From a virus, in IMG/VR virus record IMGVR_UViG_3300021976_000006, positions 1-64,000 of that record: 64,000 bases of DNA; one strand, written 5' to 3'. The notes beneath the pieces are model-generated. The model was given only the letters and a program-made list of their open reading frames with translations, ran no database searches and was not told the origin of the DNA. Below, one piece after another: positions 1-8,322 of this stretch. Position numbers and translations under genes: made by a program. Within the stretch, counting starts at the first letter, position 1, and the number at the start of each line of letters is the position of its first letter.

Positions 1-1505
1 TACAATTCAAACATATAGAGAAGCTACCAGAGATAACTATGCCTACTAAAACTAGAAGATACTTAGTTGGAGATAGTATTGAAGGATGGGCTGATAGTAT
101 TAAAATATTATTAAAGTCATATTTTGGAAAGTCTAACGCTAGACCATTATTTGATTTTAGAGATATTAGACAAAAAGGTGCTAGATTAATTACATCTGGT
201 GGTAAAGCTCCAGGGCCTGAACCACTAAGAAGATGTTTATTTGAAATAGAACAAATTATATTAAGACATGCAAATGGTGATAAGTTGTCATCAATTGAAT
301 GTCATGATATTTTATGTCATATAGCAGATGCTGTATTGGCAGGAGGTATTCGTAGAGCAGCTATGATTAGCTTATTTTCATTCGATGATGAGGATATGCT
401 AACTTGTAAATCTGGTGCTTGGTGGGAACAAAACTCACAAAGAGGAAGAGCTAACAATTCAGCTGTTATTGTAAGAAATAGAATTAAAAAAGAAGATTTT
501 GATTTACTTTGGAAAAAGATAGAAGCATCAAATGCTGGTGAACCTGGAGTTTATTTTACTAATAATGCTGATTGGGGAACTAATCCATGTTGTGAAATAG
601 CTTTAAGACCTTATCAGTTTTGTAATCTATGTGAAGTTAATGTTTCTGATATTGAGTCTCAAGAAGATTTAAATAAAAGAGTATCAGTAGCTTCATTCTT
701 TGGTACTTTACAAGCAGGATTTACTGATTTTCATTATCTTCGTGATATATGGAAAAGAACAACAGAAAAAGATGCATTAGTTGGTGTTGGTATGACAGGT
801 ATAGCTTCAGGTAAAGTCTTAAATTTAGATTTAAAAGAAGCAGCTAAAGTAGCAAAACTAACTAATAAAACAACTTCTGAATCTATTGGTATAAATGCAG
901 CAGCAAGAGTAACAACTGTTAAACCAGCTGGTACTACTTCTTGTGTATTAGGTGCATCATCTGGTATACATGCTTGGCATAATGATTATTACTTAAGACG
1001 TCAACGTATAGGTAAAAATGAAGCTTTATGTCAATACTTTTTAAAGAATCATCCAGAATTAATTGAAGAAGATCAAATGAATTCTTCTCAATGTATTATT
1101 GCTATTCCTCAATCTGCTCCAGAAGGTTCTATTTTAAGAACTGAAAGTGCTATTGATTTACTTGAAAGAGTAAAGAAATTTAACTTAGAATGGGTTAGAG
1201 AAGGTCATAGATCTGGTGATAATACTAATAATGTATCTGCTACTATATCTCTTAAAAAAGAAGATTGGGTAGAAGTAGGTGAATGGATGTGGAAAAATAA
1301 AGAAATTTATAATGGATTATCTGTATTAAATTATGATGGAGGCTCTTATTTACAGGCACCTTTCGAGGATATATCAAAAGAAAAATATGAAGAATTAGTT
1401 AAACACTTAGGTGAAATTGATTTAACAAAAGTAATAGAAATTGAAGATGAAACAAAACAATCAGAAGAACTATCATGTTCTGGTTTAGGTTGTGAAATAA
1501 TATAA
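1..1505 (+). CDS. nrdJ: Adenosylcobalamin-dependent ribonucleotide reductase (class II), C-terminal part; cut by window edge
   Basis: The reading frame is open back to the first bases of the window, so the gene begins outside it; the ATG at 39 is internal. Class II reductases make deoxyribonucleotides using vitamin B12 and need no oxygen, which suits an anaerobic gut host. Counting from the Met at 39, NPCCEI (182-187) carries the active-site Cys-x-Glu pattern, and a FCNLCEV motif follows. TVKPAGTTS is the phosphate-binding stretch typical of the family. The extreme C-terminus has a CX4C pair (CSGLGC), the redox-shuttle cysteines also found in monomeric ribonucleoside-triphosphate reductase. 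The first redox cysteine of the family lies in the missing N-terminal part. It heads a nucleotide-metabolism run with dUTPase 260 bases downstream. Confidence 0.9.
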   Translation, partial: QFKHIEKLPEITMPTKTRRYLVGDSIEGWADSIKILLKSYFGKSNARPLFDFRDIRQKGARLITSGGKAPGPEPLRRCLFEIEQIILRHANGDKLSSIECHDILCHIADAVLAGGIRRAAMISLFSFDDEDMLTCKSGAWWEQNSQRGRANNSAVIVRNRIKKEDFDLLWKKIEASNAGEPGVYFTNNADWGTNPCCEIALRPYQFCNLCEVNVSDIESQEDLNKRVSVASFFGTLQAGFTDFHYLRDIWKRTTEKDALVGVGMTGIASGKVLNLDLKEAAKVAKLTNKTTSESIGINAAARVTTVKPAGTTSCVLGASSGIHAWHNDYYLRRQRIGKNEALCQYFLKNHPELIEEDQMNSSQCIIAIPQSAPEGSILRTESAIDLLERVKKFNLEWVREGHRSGDNTNNVSATISLKKEDWVEVGEWMWKNKEIYNGLSVLNYDGGSYLQAPFEDISKEKYEELVKHLGEIDLTKVIEIEDETKQSEELSCSGLGCEII

Positions 1506-1518
1506 TAAATTTATGTAG

Positions 1519-1761
1519 ATGATGTACTTTAGATTAAAATATGGTGTAAGTGGGATGGATAAAATCATTACAAAAGATCACTATGAGACATTGTCTTTTG
1601 GGGATCAATTTTACTATGAATTAGTATTTCCAATAAATTGTGGGGCTAATAAGGAAGAGAAATCCCGTGAAGAAATAGTATCCAGTGCTTATGAGGCCGC
1701 CTATGCTGAATACAGTGATACTGGTAGTTTAGATAATATGATGGGTGGATTTTATGATTAA
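1519..1761 (+). CDS. Hypothetical protein, 80 aa, acidic
   Basis: Unrecognised small acidic protein between the reductase and dUTPase genes. It contains one Cys in the stretch PINCGANKEE, an alanine/tyrosine-rich amphipathic helix (SSAYEAAYAEY) and a C-terminus rich in Met and Gly. Two adjacent ATGs open the frame. A Met at codon 13 (base 1555) after GTGGG is an equally good start, giving 68 aa. It ends two bases before the dUTPase ATG, so it is co-transcribed with it. Confidence 0.6.
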   Translation: MMYFRLKYGVSGMDKIITKDHYETLSFGDQFYYELVFPINCGANKEEKSREEIVSSAYEAAYAEYSDTGSLDNMMGGFYD

Positions 1762-1763
1762 AT

Positions 1764-2192
1764 ATGAAGATAAAAATAAAAAGATTAACAACAAAAGCAG
1801 TAATTCCTAAATATGCTAAAGATGGTGATGCAGGAATGGATTTAACAGCTACATCAAAATCAACAGTAAATGAAGAAGGTTTTGGTTATGTATCATATGG
1901 TACAGGATTAGCATTTGAAATTCCTAAAGGATTTGTAGGATTAATATTTCCTAGAAGTTCGTTATCAAATACAGGATTAATATTAAGTAACTCAGTTGGT
2001 GTAATTGATTCTGGTTATAGAGGAGAAGTATCAGCTAGATTTAAATATATTCCTGATACTAATGATTATGAAATAGGTGATAGAATAGCTCAAATGCTTA
2101 TTCTTCCTTATCCAGAAGTAGAATTTGAAGAAGTTGAAGATTTAACAGATACTGATCGCGGAATAGGTGGTCACGGTAGCTCAGGTAACTAG
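1764..2192 (+). CDS. dut: dUTP diphosphatase (dUTPase)
   Basis: Hydrolyses dUTP to dUMP and pyrophosphate, keeping uracil out of phage DNA and supplying dUMP for dTMP synthesis. All five motifs of the trimeric dUTPase family are visible: DGDAGMD (20-26), PRSS (63-66), GVIDSGYRGE (79-88, with the catalytic Asp), DRIAQ (106-110) and the flexible C-terminal arm RGIGGHGSSG (132-141). The length of 142 aa is normal for the family. It sits in the nucleotide-pool block with the ribonucleotide reductase. The stop is TAG, one of several showing that TAG is a real stop here. Confidence 0.97.
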   Translation: MKIKIKRLTTKAVIPKYAKDGDAGMDLTATSKSTVNEEGFGYVSYGTGLAFEIPKGFVGLIFPRSSLSNTGLILSNSVGVIDSGYRGEVSARFKYIPDTNDYEIGDRIAQMLILPYPEVEFEEVEDLTDTDRGIGGHGSSGN

Positions 2193-2198
2193 TATACT

Positions 2199-2429
2199 AT
2201 GCAAAAAGAAGAAAAATTAAAATTGGACGAGTTGGAAATTGCAATCCAACTTGTTCAATTAAACGATCCAGAATTAAAAAAAGCTACTTATAAAGACTTA
2301 GCTGGTGAAATTGAGAATCAATTTAACTGTAAAGTAGATTATGAGGACATATTTCTTCTATATGAACCAACAATTGAACAAGAAGAAGAGGATATAAGAA
2401 TCCATTATCAATCAATGTTTAATGTTTAA
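2199..2429 (+). CDS. Hypothetical protein, 76 aa, acidic
   Basis: Unrecognised acidic protein beginning six bases after dUTPase. The sequence is helical and rich in Glu and Leu (KLDELEIAIQLVQL, then an EEED run), with one Cys. Position and tight spacing suggest expression with the replication genes that follow. Nothing visible gives a function. Confidence 0.6.
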   Translation: MQKEEKLKLDELEIAIQLVQLNDPELKKATYKDLAGEIENQFNCKVDYEDIFLLYEPTIEQEEEDIRIHYQSMFNV

Positions 2430-2440
2430 AAAACAAAAAT

Positions 2441-2638
2441 ATGACTAAAAAAATTAAAGCATGTCCTGCTTGCCATGGTACAGGATTAAGACAAATGGTT
2501 CCATCAGCAGGACCTTGTAGAGTTTGCTCAGGAACTGGAGTTCCAGTTTATGATGAGAATTTTGGTGATGCTCTAGCATTTTTAGAGGAAGAGAATCACG
2601 ATTATGTAGATTTAGATGTAGATGACGAAGACGAATGA
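2441..2638 (+). CDS. Small zinc-ribbon protein with DnaJ-type CXXCXGXG repeats
   Basis: A 65-aa protein whose first half carries two knuckles, CPACHGTG and CRVCSGTG, about 12 residues apart. Each is the CXXCXGXG unit of the DnaJ cysteine-rich domain, so one zinc is probably bound by the four cysteines. The rest is acidic and ends DVDDEDE. There is no J-domain or substrate domain, so it is not a DnaJ; it may be an adaptor or protein-protein module. Its last codons overlap the next gene by 17 bases, which implies translational coupling. Confidence 0.7.
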   Translation: MTKKIKACPACHGTGLRQMVPSAGPCRVCSGTGVPVYDENFGDALAFLEEENHDYVDLDVDDEDE

Positions 2639-3203
2639 TGAAAATGTCATTTTTGAAGTCAATTTAAATTCACTACTGGAAGCAGGAATATCAATAAATC
2701 AATACTTTTTTCTACAATTATCTCATATTGGTAAAGTAGCCAATTATAGATTGTATCTAGAGCAATTTTCACAACCAATAAACAAAGAAGATATTAAATA
2801 TCTTATAGATAAAGGTTTATTAATTACTAAAGATAGAACAGAAAGATATACATTTGAAAATCTGGAACCAACTGATCTTTTTAAAAGATTATTTGATCCA
2901 GATATACCAAATGCAATAGAAGAGCTAATGGCTGTTTATCCAAAGAAAACACCTTTGGGTAGACGGCTACAAAGTGATGGTCATAAGTGGAAACCAGCTT
3001 ATCTTAAAATTATTAAAGGTAGGCCTGTATTACATGATTTAATTATCAAATGTATTAAGGCTGAAGAAGCTGTAAGGAGAAAAGCAGGACAATTAGAATA
3101 TTGGCCATTAATGACAACGTATATTAATAATAAACGTTGGGAAGACTATGAAGATGAGATAGATGATTTTAGTGAGGAAGATAAATTTTCAAAGGATATA
3201 TAA
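2622..3203 (+). CDS. Putative helicase loader / replisome organiser
   Basis: A 193-aa protein directly upstream of the DnaB-like helicase gene, stops and starts abutting. The N-terminal two-thirds looks like a small winged-helix fold (KEDIKYLIDKGLLIT). The C-terminal region has the pattern seen at the end of phage replisome organisers: YPKK, then PVLHDLIIKCI, then GQLEYWPLMTTYINNKRWEDY, the last part resembling the usual 'LPTWLNQKRWED' signature. Assignment as loader is inference from this pattern and from context; no DnaC-type ATPase motif is present. It could equally be a helicase-binding adaptor without ATPase activity. Confidence 0.55.
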   Translation: MTKTNDENVIFEVNLNSLLEAGISINQYFFLQLSHIGKVANYRLYLEQFSQPINKEDIKYLIDKGLLITKDRTERYTFENLEPTDLFKRLFDPDIPNAIEELMAVYPKKTPLGRRLQSDGHKWKPAYLKIIKGRPVLHDLIIKCIKAEEAVRRKAGQLEYWPLMTTYINNKRWEDYEDEIDDFSEEDKFSKDI

Positions 3204-4313
3204 ATGACAGAAAACAATTCTTTATTTCAACGTGCGTTGAGAAGAATAGAGGAGAATAGAAATAGAGATTACAATTGTTTGTCATTTGAAAGTCTCTTTC
3301 CTAAGTTCTCAGAATTTTTACCCGGTATAATGCAAAAAACCTATTATTTGATTACAGCTAATAGTAAAGCTGGTAAAACTCAAATAACAGATTATATGTT
3401 TTTATATCACCCATATAATTTTATTAAAAATAATCCAAATAGTAATATCAAGATTAAGATATTTTATTTCTCTTTAGAGATGGATTTAGAAAGTAAAATT
3501 ACAGCTGGAATAAGTAAACATATTTATGAGAATGATAAGTTGGTAGTACCTGTTAATCAGATATTATCAATGAATAGGAAAAACAGATTAACAGATGACG
3601 TATACCAGAAAATACTAAGTGCTGAAAAGTATTTTGAAGAGTTACAAGATTATCTTGTAATATCAGATGCACAACAAAATCCAACAGGTATTTATAAACA
3701 AATGTATAAATATGCTATGGATAATGGTAAAATAATTACCAAAACTATTAATATTAAAGATCCTGATACTGGGAATGAATCAACAAGAGAAATATTTGAT
3801 TATTATATACCTAATAATCCAGATGAGTATGTAATTATATTGACAGATCACTTAGCAGAATTAACAACTGAAAGTGGTAAAGATATTAAAGGTACTATGG
3901 AGAAACATAGTGATTATATGAGAATATTAAGAAATATGTTTGGTTATATTCCGGTAGATGTACAACAGCAAGCAGCTGCTCAAGAGAGTTTAGATAAGTT
4001 TAAAGCTAATAAGCTAGAACCTTCAATAGAAGGCTTAGGAGAGACTAAACTAACAGCAAGGAAAGCTAATGTTATATTAGGATTATTTAGTCCTGCAATT
4101 CATGAAATACCTAAATATAGAGGTTATAATATTGAGAAACTTCTTGATAATTATAGAAATCTGTCTATTATTAGACAAAGGAATGGTATATCAGGAGTAA
4201 ATGTAGGATTATATTTTAATGGGGCGTGTAATTATTTTAAAGAACTTCCACGAGGTGTGGATATGACAGATGCACATTATAGTGCTATCGAGAAATTAAA
4301 AGGAGAAGGATAA
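3204..4313 (+). CDS. Replicative DNA helicase, DnaB-like (RecA fold)
   Basis: A 369-aa RecA-fold ATPase that probably unwinds DNA at the phage fork. Walker A is ANSKAGKT (52-59). A hydrophobic strand ending in Asp, VIILTDH (210-216), is Walker B with the following histidine. FYFSLEMD near 88-94 matches the 'SLEM' segment that follows Walker A in DnaB and Sak4 relatives. It lacks the separate N-terminal domain of bacterial DnaB (usual length about 450 aa), as many phage versions do. It is preceded by a loader-like gene and followed without gap by a Sak4-like ATPase. Confidence 0.8.
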   Translation: MTENNSLFQRALRRIEENRNRDYNCLSFESLFPKFSEFLPGIMQKTYYLITANSKAGKTQITDYMFLYHPYNFIKNNPNSNIKIKIFYFSLEMDLESKITAGISKHIYENDKLVVPVNQILSMNRKNRLTDDVYQKILSAEKYFEELQDYLVISDAQQNPTGIYKQMYKYAMDNGKIITKTINIKDPDTGNESTREIFDYYIPNNPDEYVIILTDHLAELTTESGKDIKGTMEKHSDYMRILRNMFGYIPVDVQQQAAAQESLDKFKANKLEPSIEGLGETKLTARKANVILGLFSPAIHEIPKYRGYNIEKLLDNYRNLSIIRQRNGISGVNVGLYFNGACNYFKELPRGVDMTDAHYSAIEKLKGEG

Positions 4314-4952
4314 GTGAGTAGAGATTATTATAAAGTAGCATTAGTTGCACAATCAGGTAAAGGTAAAACATTTGCAGCAAGAAATTTAAATCGTGATAAA
4401 ACAGGTTTTATAAATGTTGAAAATAAACCATTACCTTTTAAAGGAGGATTTAAATATCATACTAGATGTACAGCTTACAATGAAGCATATAATGCTTTAA
4501 TTGAATATGCTAAAAATCCAGAAATAGATCTTATATTCTTTGATAGTTTTTCAGCTTATGTTGATTTACTATTGTTAGAATGTAGAAAGACTAAAAAAGG
4601 ATTTGATGTTTGGAATTTATATGCAGAAGAGATTGGAAAGTTACTTCATCTAATTAAAAGAATTCCAAAAGAAGTATATGTTACTGCCCATTACGAATTA
4701 TTGTCACCAGAAGGTGCTCAAGAAAGACGTATTAAGGTAAAAGGCAAGGAATATGAGGGATTAGTTGAAAAAGAATTTACTATGGTTCTCTATGCAGATA
4801 GAAAACTAAATGATAAAAAAGAAGTAGAAGCTTGGTTTGATTTAAACTTAGAAGGTTCTTCAGCTAAATGTCCACCAGATATGTTTACTGGTAACAGAAT
4901 TGATAATGATTGTGATCTAATTCAGAAAGCAATTGTTGAATTCACCAAATAA
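4314..4952 (+). CDS. Sak4-like RecA-fold ATPase (recombination/annealing)
   Basis: A 212-aa ATPase with Walker A AQSGKGKT (12-19) and Walker B IDLIFFDSFSAY (71-82), the arrangement of the short RecA-like Sak4/AAA_24 proteins that promote single-strand annealing with a phage SSB. The start is GTG, placed immediately after the helicase stop; an upstream AGGAGAAGG (4301-4309) is an unusually good Shine-Dalgarno-like stretch for this genome. SSB lies 250 bases downstream, the usual Sak4 partner. The role in recombination-dependent replication is inferred from the family. Confidence 0.75.
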   Translation: MSRDYYKVALVAQSGKGKTFAARNLNRDKTGFINVENKPLPFKGGFKYHTRCTAYNEAYNALIEYAKNPEIDLIFFDSFSAYVDLLLLECRKTKKGFDVWNLYAEEIGKLLHLIKRIPKEVYVTAHYELLSPEGAQERRIKVKGKEYEGLVEKEFTMVLYADRKLNDKKEVEAWFDLNLEGSSAKCPPDMFTGNRIDNDCDLIQKAIVEFTK

Positions 4953-5116
4953 TGAAAACGAAAGAAGAGATCTTTGATCAGCAAGCTTTATTAGGAATGT
5001 ACAGTTATAATCCTAAAGGATTTAGACTAAGATATTCTACTTTATTCATGGTTATTATGAATAGTATGGAAGCTTATATGAGACAAGAATTAAATAAATC
5101 GAAAACTGCAAAATAA
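4952..5116 (+). CDS. Hypothetical microprotein, 54 aa
   Basis: Starts with a TAATG overlap on the stop codon of the Sak4-like gene and encodes 54 residues (MKTKEEIFDQQ..., ending NKSKTAK). Sequence is mixed-charge with a Met-rich middle (FMVIMNSMEAYM) that could form an amphipathic helix. The stop/start overlap is the main argument that it is real. No function recognised. Confidence 0.6.
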   Translation: MKTKEEIFDQQALLGMYSYNPKGFRLRYSTLFMVIMNSMEAYMRQELNKSKTAK

Positions 5117-5117
5117 A

Positions 5118-5149
5118 TTTGTAATTTTCGGAAATAATTTGTAACTTTG
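5118..5149 (+). promoter_or_regulatory. Bacteroidota-type promoter upstream of SSB
   Basis: TTTG at 5118-5121 and TAACTTTG at 5142-5149, separated by exactly 20 bases, match the Bacteroidota housekeeping consensus (TTTG at -33, TANNTTTG at -7). It lies in the 86-base gap before SSB and leaves a leader of roughly 45 bases. It would let host RNA polymerase add SSB transcription to read-through from upstream. Confidence 0.8.
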
Positions 5150-5202
5150 TATTATTGCTATGTAATATAACAATTTAAATATAAAAAAGAAGAAAACAAT
5201 AT

Positions 5203-5724
5203 ATGAGTAATATTATTAATTTTAACAGTGTAGGAAACGGAAATAATTCAGATCGTAAAACAGTTCAACCAGGTGTTGATGTATTTACAATCGAAGAGGG
5301 TGAAGTTAAAACTAATACTAATGGTAAAGTATTTTTAGCATTAAAATTTGTAAATAAAGAAGGTAAGTATCTTAAGGAGCAATTTTATGCTACTACTCCA
5401 GGAACACTTGCACGTATTAAAGAACTTGCTACTAACTCTGGTGTAACTTTGGGAGAAGATACTCTAGAACAAGTTGTAGCTAAGCTTTTAGGTACTAAAG
5501 TAGGTCTAGTTGTTGGTGGTGAAAAAGAAAATGCAGAATTTGATGGTAAGTCACAAGTAGTAACTCGTGCTCGTCTTAAAAATGCTTATAATTTCTCTTT
5601 CAGAGTTAATGAACTTGAAAAATGGAAAGATTCTAAAATAATTATTGAAGACAAAACAATTCCTGATACAGCAACAGCAACAACATCTACTGTTACTGAT
5701 ACTTCAGATGATTTGCCATTCTAA
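5203..5724 (+). CDS. ssb: Single-stranded DNA-binding protein
   Basis: A 173-aa protein with a beta-rich body (residues about 20-140) and a low-complexity Thr/Ala/Asp tail ending DDLPF. That acidic tail with terminal Pro-Phe is the hallmark by which SSBs recruit other replication proteins. Context agrees: Sak4-like ATPase and helicase upstream, primase downstream. It has its own promoter and terminator, so it is likely made in excess of its neighbours. The OB fold itself is inferred, not directly visible. Confidence 0.8.
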   Translation: MSNIINFNSVGNGNNSDRKTVQPGVDVFTIEEGEVKTNTNGKVFLALKFVNKEGKYLKEQFYATTPGTLARIKELATNSGVTLGEDTLEQVVAKLLGTKVGLVVGGEKENAEFDGKSQVVTRARLKNAYNFSFRVNELEKWKDSKIIIEDKTIPDTATATTSTVTDTSDDLPF

Positions 5725-5736
5725 TATAATAAAACT

Positions 5737-5761
5737 TAGGAGGTGAAATGCCTCCTTTTTA
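5737..5761 (+). terminator. Rho-independent terminator after SSB
   Basis: AGGAGG (5738-5743) pairs with CCTCCT (5751-5756) around a 7-base loop, followed by a run of T. It closes the SSB transcription unit begun at the promoter at 5118. Confidence 0.8.
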
Positions 5762-5777
5762 ACCAAAATTAATATGG

Positions 5778-6767
5778 ATGGATAAAAAAATAGATTTTAA
5801 TAATCTAAATCTTAATAAAGATTTCATATTATCTAAAGTATCAGAAAAACAAATCTTTGATTTCTATATTAATAAACCTTATAAATTAGGTGAATTACTA
5901 AAATCAAATCTAAGAGGTGATGATGATACTAATAGTTTAAATGTCTTTATGAGAAACAATGAACTCAGGTACAAAGATTTTGGACATTCTTATGGTAATT
6001 GTTTTGAATATGTTAAAAACTTGTTCAAATGTGACTATAGGAAAGCTATGCAAATTATAGCTAATGATTTTAATATAGTTCCTGGAGCTGTTGATAAGAC
6101 CATAAAACCAGATCATAGTTTTGCTGAAGACTTTATGAGTTTTCAAAAAGTAATTGTACCAGTAAAAAGAGGATGGAAACTACTTGATAAACAATATTGG
6201 ACAGATAGATATTATATTCCTATAGATTTATTATTAGAGTATGAAATTAATGCTGCCAATTATATTTATCTAAAGAATAAACCAGATAATATGTTTATCT
6301 GGGGTCATCATTTAGATGACAACCCAATATATTATTATAAACTTGATAATGCTTATAAAGTATATAGACCATTTTCTGCTAAAAAAGGTAAATGGTTAAG
6401 TACTACTAAAGAGTTTGATATTCAAGGATTAAAACAATTACCAAAGAAAGGAGAATTATTAATAATTACTTCTTCAATGAAAGATGTTTTAGTATTAAAA
6501 GTATTGGGTTATGATGCGATTGCATTAGGTGGTGAGGGTAATAATATTCCAGATAAGATTTTGGACTATTTATATACTTACTACGACAATATTATTATTT
6601 TCTATGATAATGATGAACCAGGATTAAAATATGGTCAGAAAATGGCTGAAAATGTGTCTGGTGGGTATATACATATACCTTTAGAATACAAAGAGAAAGA
6701 CATCTCTGATTTTATTCATATTCATAGAATAGATAATACTATTGATTTAATGCGTAAATTAATATAA
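5778..6767 (+). CDS. DNA primase, TOPRIM type
   Basis: A 329-aa DnaG-related primase. Residues about 25-100 align in pattern with the CHC2 zinc domain (order: DDDTNSLNVF, RYKDFG, GNCFEYVKNLF, AMQIIANDF), but the four zinc ligands are gone; only two cysteines remain. The TOPRIM domain spans about 225-315, with IITSSMKDVLVL and YDNDEPG (the DxD pair at D277/D279). The Glu usual at the start of TOPRIM is Ser in the TSSMKD segment, a variation also seen in other phage TOPRIM proteins. There is no obvious helicase-binding extension. An ATG at 5774 is out of frame and reads only three codons, so 5778 is the start. Confidence 0.8.
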   Translation: MDKKIDFNNLNLNKDFILSKVSEKQIFDFYINKPYKLGELLKSNLRGDDDTNSLNVFMRNNELRYKDFGHSYGNCFEYVKNLFKCDYRKAMQIIANDFNIVPGAVDKTIKPDHSFAEDFMSFQKVIVPVKRGWKLLDKQYWTDRYYIPIDLLLEYEINAANYIYLKNKPDNMFIWGHHLDDNPIYYYKLDNAYKVYRPFSAKKGKWLSTTKEFDIQGLKQLPKKGELLIITSSMKDVLVLKVLGYDAIALGGEGNNIPDKILDYLYTYYDNIIIFYDNDEPGLKYGQKMAENVSGGYIHIPLEYKEKDISDFIHIHRIDNTIDLMRKLI

Positions 6768-6768
6768 A

Positions 6769-6975
6769 ATGAAAAAACAAGAACTACTGGATTGGTGGGT
6801 TAATTATGATAATTCTCAAGGAGTAAGATTTAAAGATATTCCTGAAGAATACAAAAAAAGCTTTAATGATTTTATGTTAGGTCAAACTATTATTCGTGAT
6901 GATAATAATGATGATGTAGCATATTCATGGGATGTAGGTCACTGGATTTATCTTAATACCAAAACAGAATATTAA
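6769..6975 (+). CDS. Hypothetical protein, 68 aa
   Basis: Small acidic, Trp- and Tyr-rich protein (LLDWWVNYD, later YSWDVGHWIYL) directly after the primase. It ends with its stop overlapping the next ATG (TAATG). Not recognised. Its place between primase and resolvase suggests a DNA-processing accessory. Confidence 0.6.
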   Translation: MKKQELLDWWVNYDNSQGVRFKDIPEEYKKSFNDFMLGQTIIRDDNNDDVAYSWDVGHWIYLNTKTEY

Positions 6976-7583
6976 TGAATGAAGAAATAGTTAAAGTAAC
7001 TATTCCTCTATTTAACGATCTTGTAAGGATAGCTGAAAAACGTTCAGTTTTACCTTTTAAGAAAGATAGCAAAAAGAAAATACCTAAAAAGTATCAGACA
7101 GATGAATATAGTTGGAACGGGAAAGGTTATTTGATACATACAAAAACTGGTGTAGTAGTAGCAGCAAATGCTATGTTAGCTGGTAAACCAAGAGATTGGA
7201 GAATTAATGGGCAAGATATATATAATCAAAAGGTTAAACAATCTGCTCGTAATGCAGTTATGGTTAAAATCCATGAGAAATTTAAAAGGCCTTTAAGAGG
7301 AATTGATCCTTTAACTTTAGATGCTTTTCCCCTAACTTTAAGAATTAATTTTTATGTAAAAGATTATACAAAAATTAAATTTGAAGGTAAAGGAAGAATG
7401 AAAAACATTGATAATGATAATCGATGGATCTATGAGAAAGCAATACAGGATACAATGGTTGAATTAGGAATTCTTCCAGATGATAATCCTAAGTATATAA
7501 ACGGGAATCACAAGAAAACATACTTTGTTGAAACAGATGAAGAATGTAGATTAGAAATAATATTGTTAAAAGATGATGAATAA
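6975..7583 (+). CDS. RusA-like Holliday junction resolvase
   Basis: A 202-aa protein whose C-terminal half carries the RusA signature: IDNDN (145-149) then a helix (YEKAIQDTMVELGI) and LPDDNPKYI (167-175). The Asp residues in these motifs bind the catalytic magnesium. The N-terminal 100 residues are a longer basic extension than in E. coli RusA (120 aa). The expected role is cutting branched replication or recombination intermediates before packaging, consistent with adjacent exonuclease and Sak4 genes. Confidence 0.8.
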   Translation: MNEEIVKVTIPLFNDLVRIAEKRSVLPFKKDSKKKIPKKYQTDEYSWNGKGYLIHTKTGVVVAANAMLAGKPRDWRINGQDIYNQKVKQSARNAVMVKIHEKFKRPLRGIDPLTLDAFPLTLRINFYVKDYTKIKFEGKGRMKNIDNDNRWIYEKAIQDTMVELGILPDDNPKYINGNHKKTYFVETDEECRLEIILLKDDE

Positions 7584-8322
7584 AGCAACTGTCATAGACG
7601 CTGATACTATTCTGTATCTTGCTACTTATTCAAAAGAAAAACAATTAGAAATAAATGATGTCTTTAAAAATTGTGATGCAATATTCAATGATATAATTAA
7701 AGCAACAGAAGCTAATTATTATACAGGATATTTAACTGATGGATCTTTTAGATATAAAATAGCAAAAAGTAAACCCTATAAGGGAAATAGAGTTGGTATA
7801 CCCAAACCTAAATACTTTAATTTAGCTACAGCTTATCTAAAAGATAAATATCAGTTTGAAACACTAAAAGATTATGAGGCTGATGACTTATGTATAATGG
7901 GTCAAAATGCTTTAAATCATACAAAAGAATATGATGTAACAATAGCATCACCAGATAAAGATTTAAGACAGGTACCGGGTAAATTTTATGATTATAAGAA
8001 AAAAGAGACTGAAGACATTAATTCAGAAAGTGCGTATAAAAATCTATGGAAACAAGTACTTACTGGTGATTCAGGAGATAATATCCAAGGTATACCGGGT
8101 ATAGGTGATAAGAAAGCAGAACATTTATTATTAGATAGAGATCATGAGAATTACTATACAATAGTATTAAATGCTTATACAGCTTATTATGGTGAATATC
8201 AAGGTATTTTAAAATTTACTGAGAATTATCAATTAGTTAAAATGTTGGATTTATATAATGGTCAATTATTTTATCCAACTTTAATTGCAGTACAAGAAGA
8301 AATAGATGAATGGTTAAAGTAG
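7573..8322 (+). CDS. 5'-3' exonuclease / flap endonuclease
   Basis: A 249-aa FEN/PIN-fold nuclease. Acidic metal ligands are visible at IDAD (8-11), EADD (102-105) and SPDKD (126-130). A helix-3-turn-helix DNA grip follows, TGDSGDNIQGIPGIGDKKA (164-182). It would remove RNA primers and flaps during phage replication. Two adjacent ATGs open the frame, overlapping the end of the resolvase gene by 11 bases. Confidence 0.9.
   Translation: MMNKATVIDADTILYLATYSKEKQLEINDVFKNCDAIFNDIIKATEANYYTGYLTDGSFRYKIAKSKPYKGNRVGIPKPKYFNLATAYLKDKYQFETLKDYEADDLCIMGQNALNHTKEYDVTIASPDKDLRQVPGKFYDYKKKETEDINSESAYKNLWKQVLTGDSGDNIQGIPGIGDKKAEHLLLDRDHENYYTIVLNAYTAYYGEYQGILKFTENYQLVKMLDLYNGQLFYPTLIAVQEEIDEWLK

Noticed and set aside
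1-38. A true gene start for the reductase at 39, implying a split or truncated enzyme
   Set aside because: The frame is open to the window edge and the missing N-terminal portion is the expected part, so this is a window-edge effect.
2441-2638. DnaJ chaperone
   Set aside because: Only two CXXCXGXG units are present and there is no J-domain (HPD) or substrate-binding domain.
5937-6146. Minus-strand frame inside the primase; similarly 8982-9236, 10737-10997 and 63746-63940
   Set aside because: Antisense shadows of real plus-strand genes, with no supporting spacing or motif.
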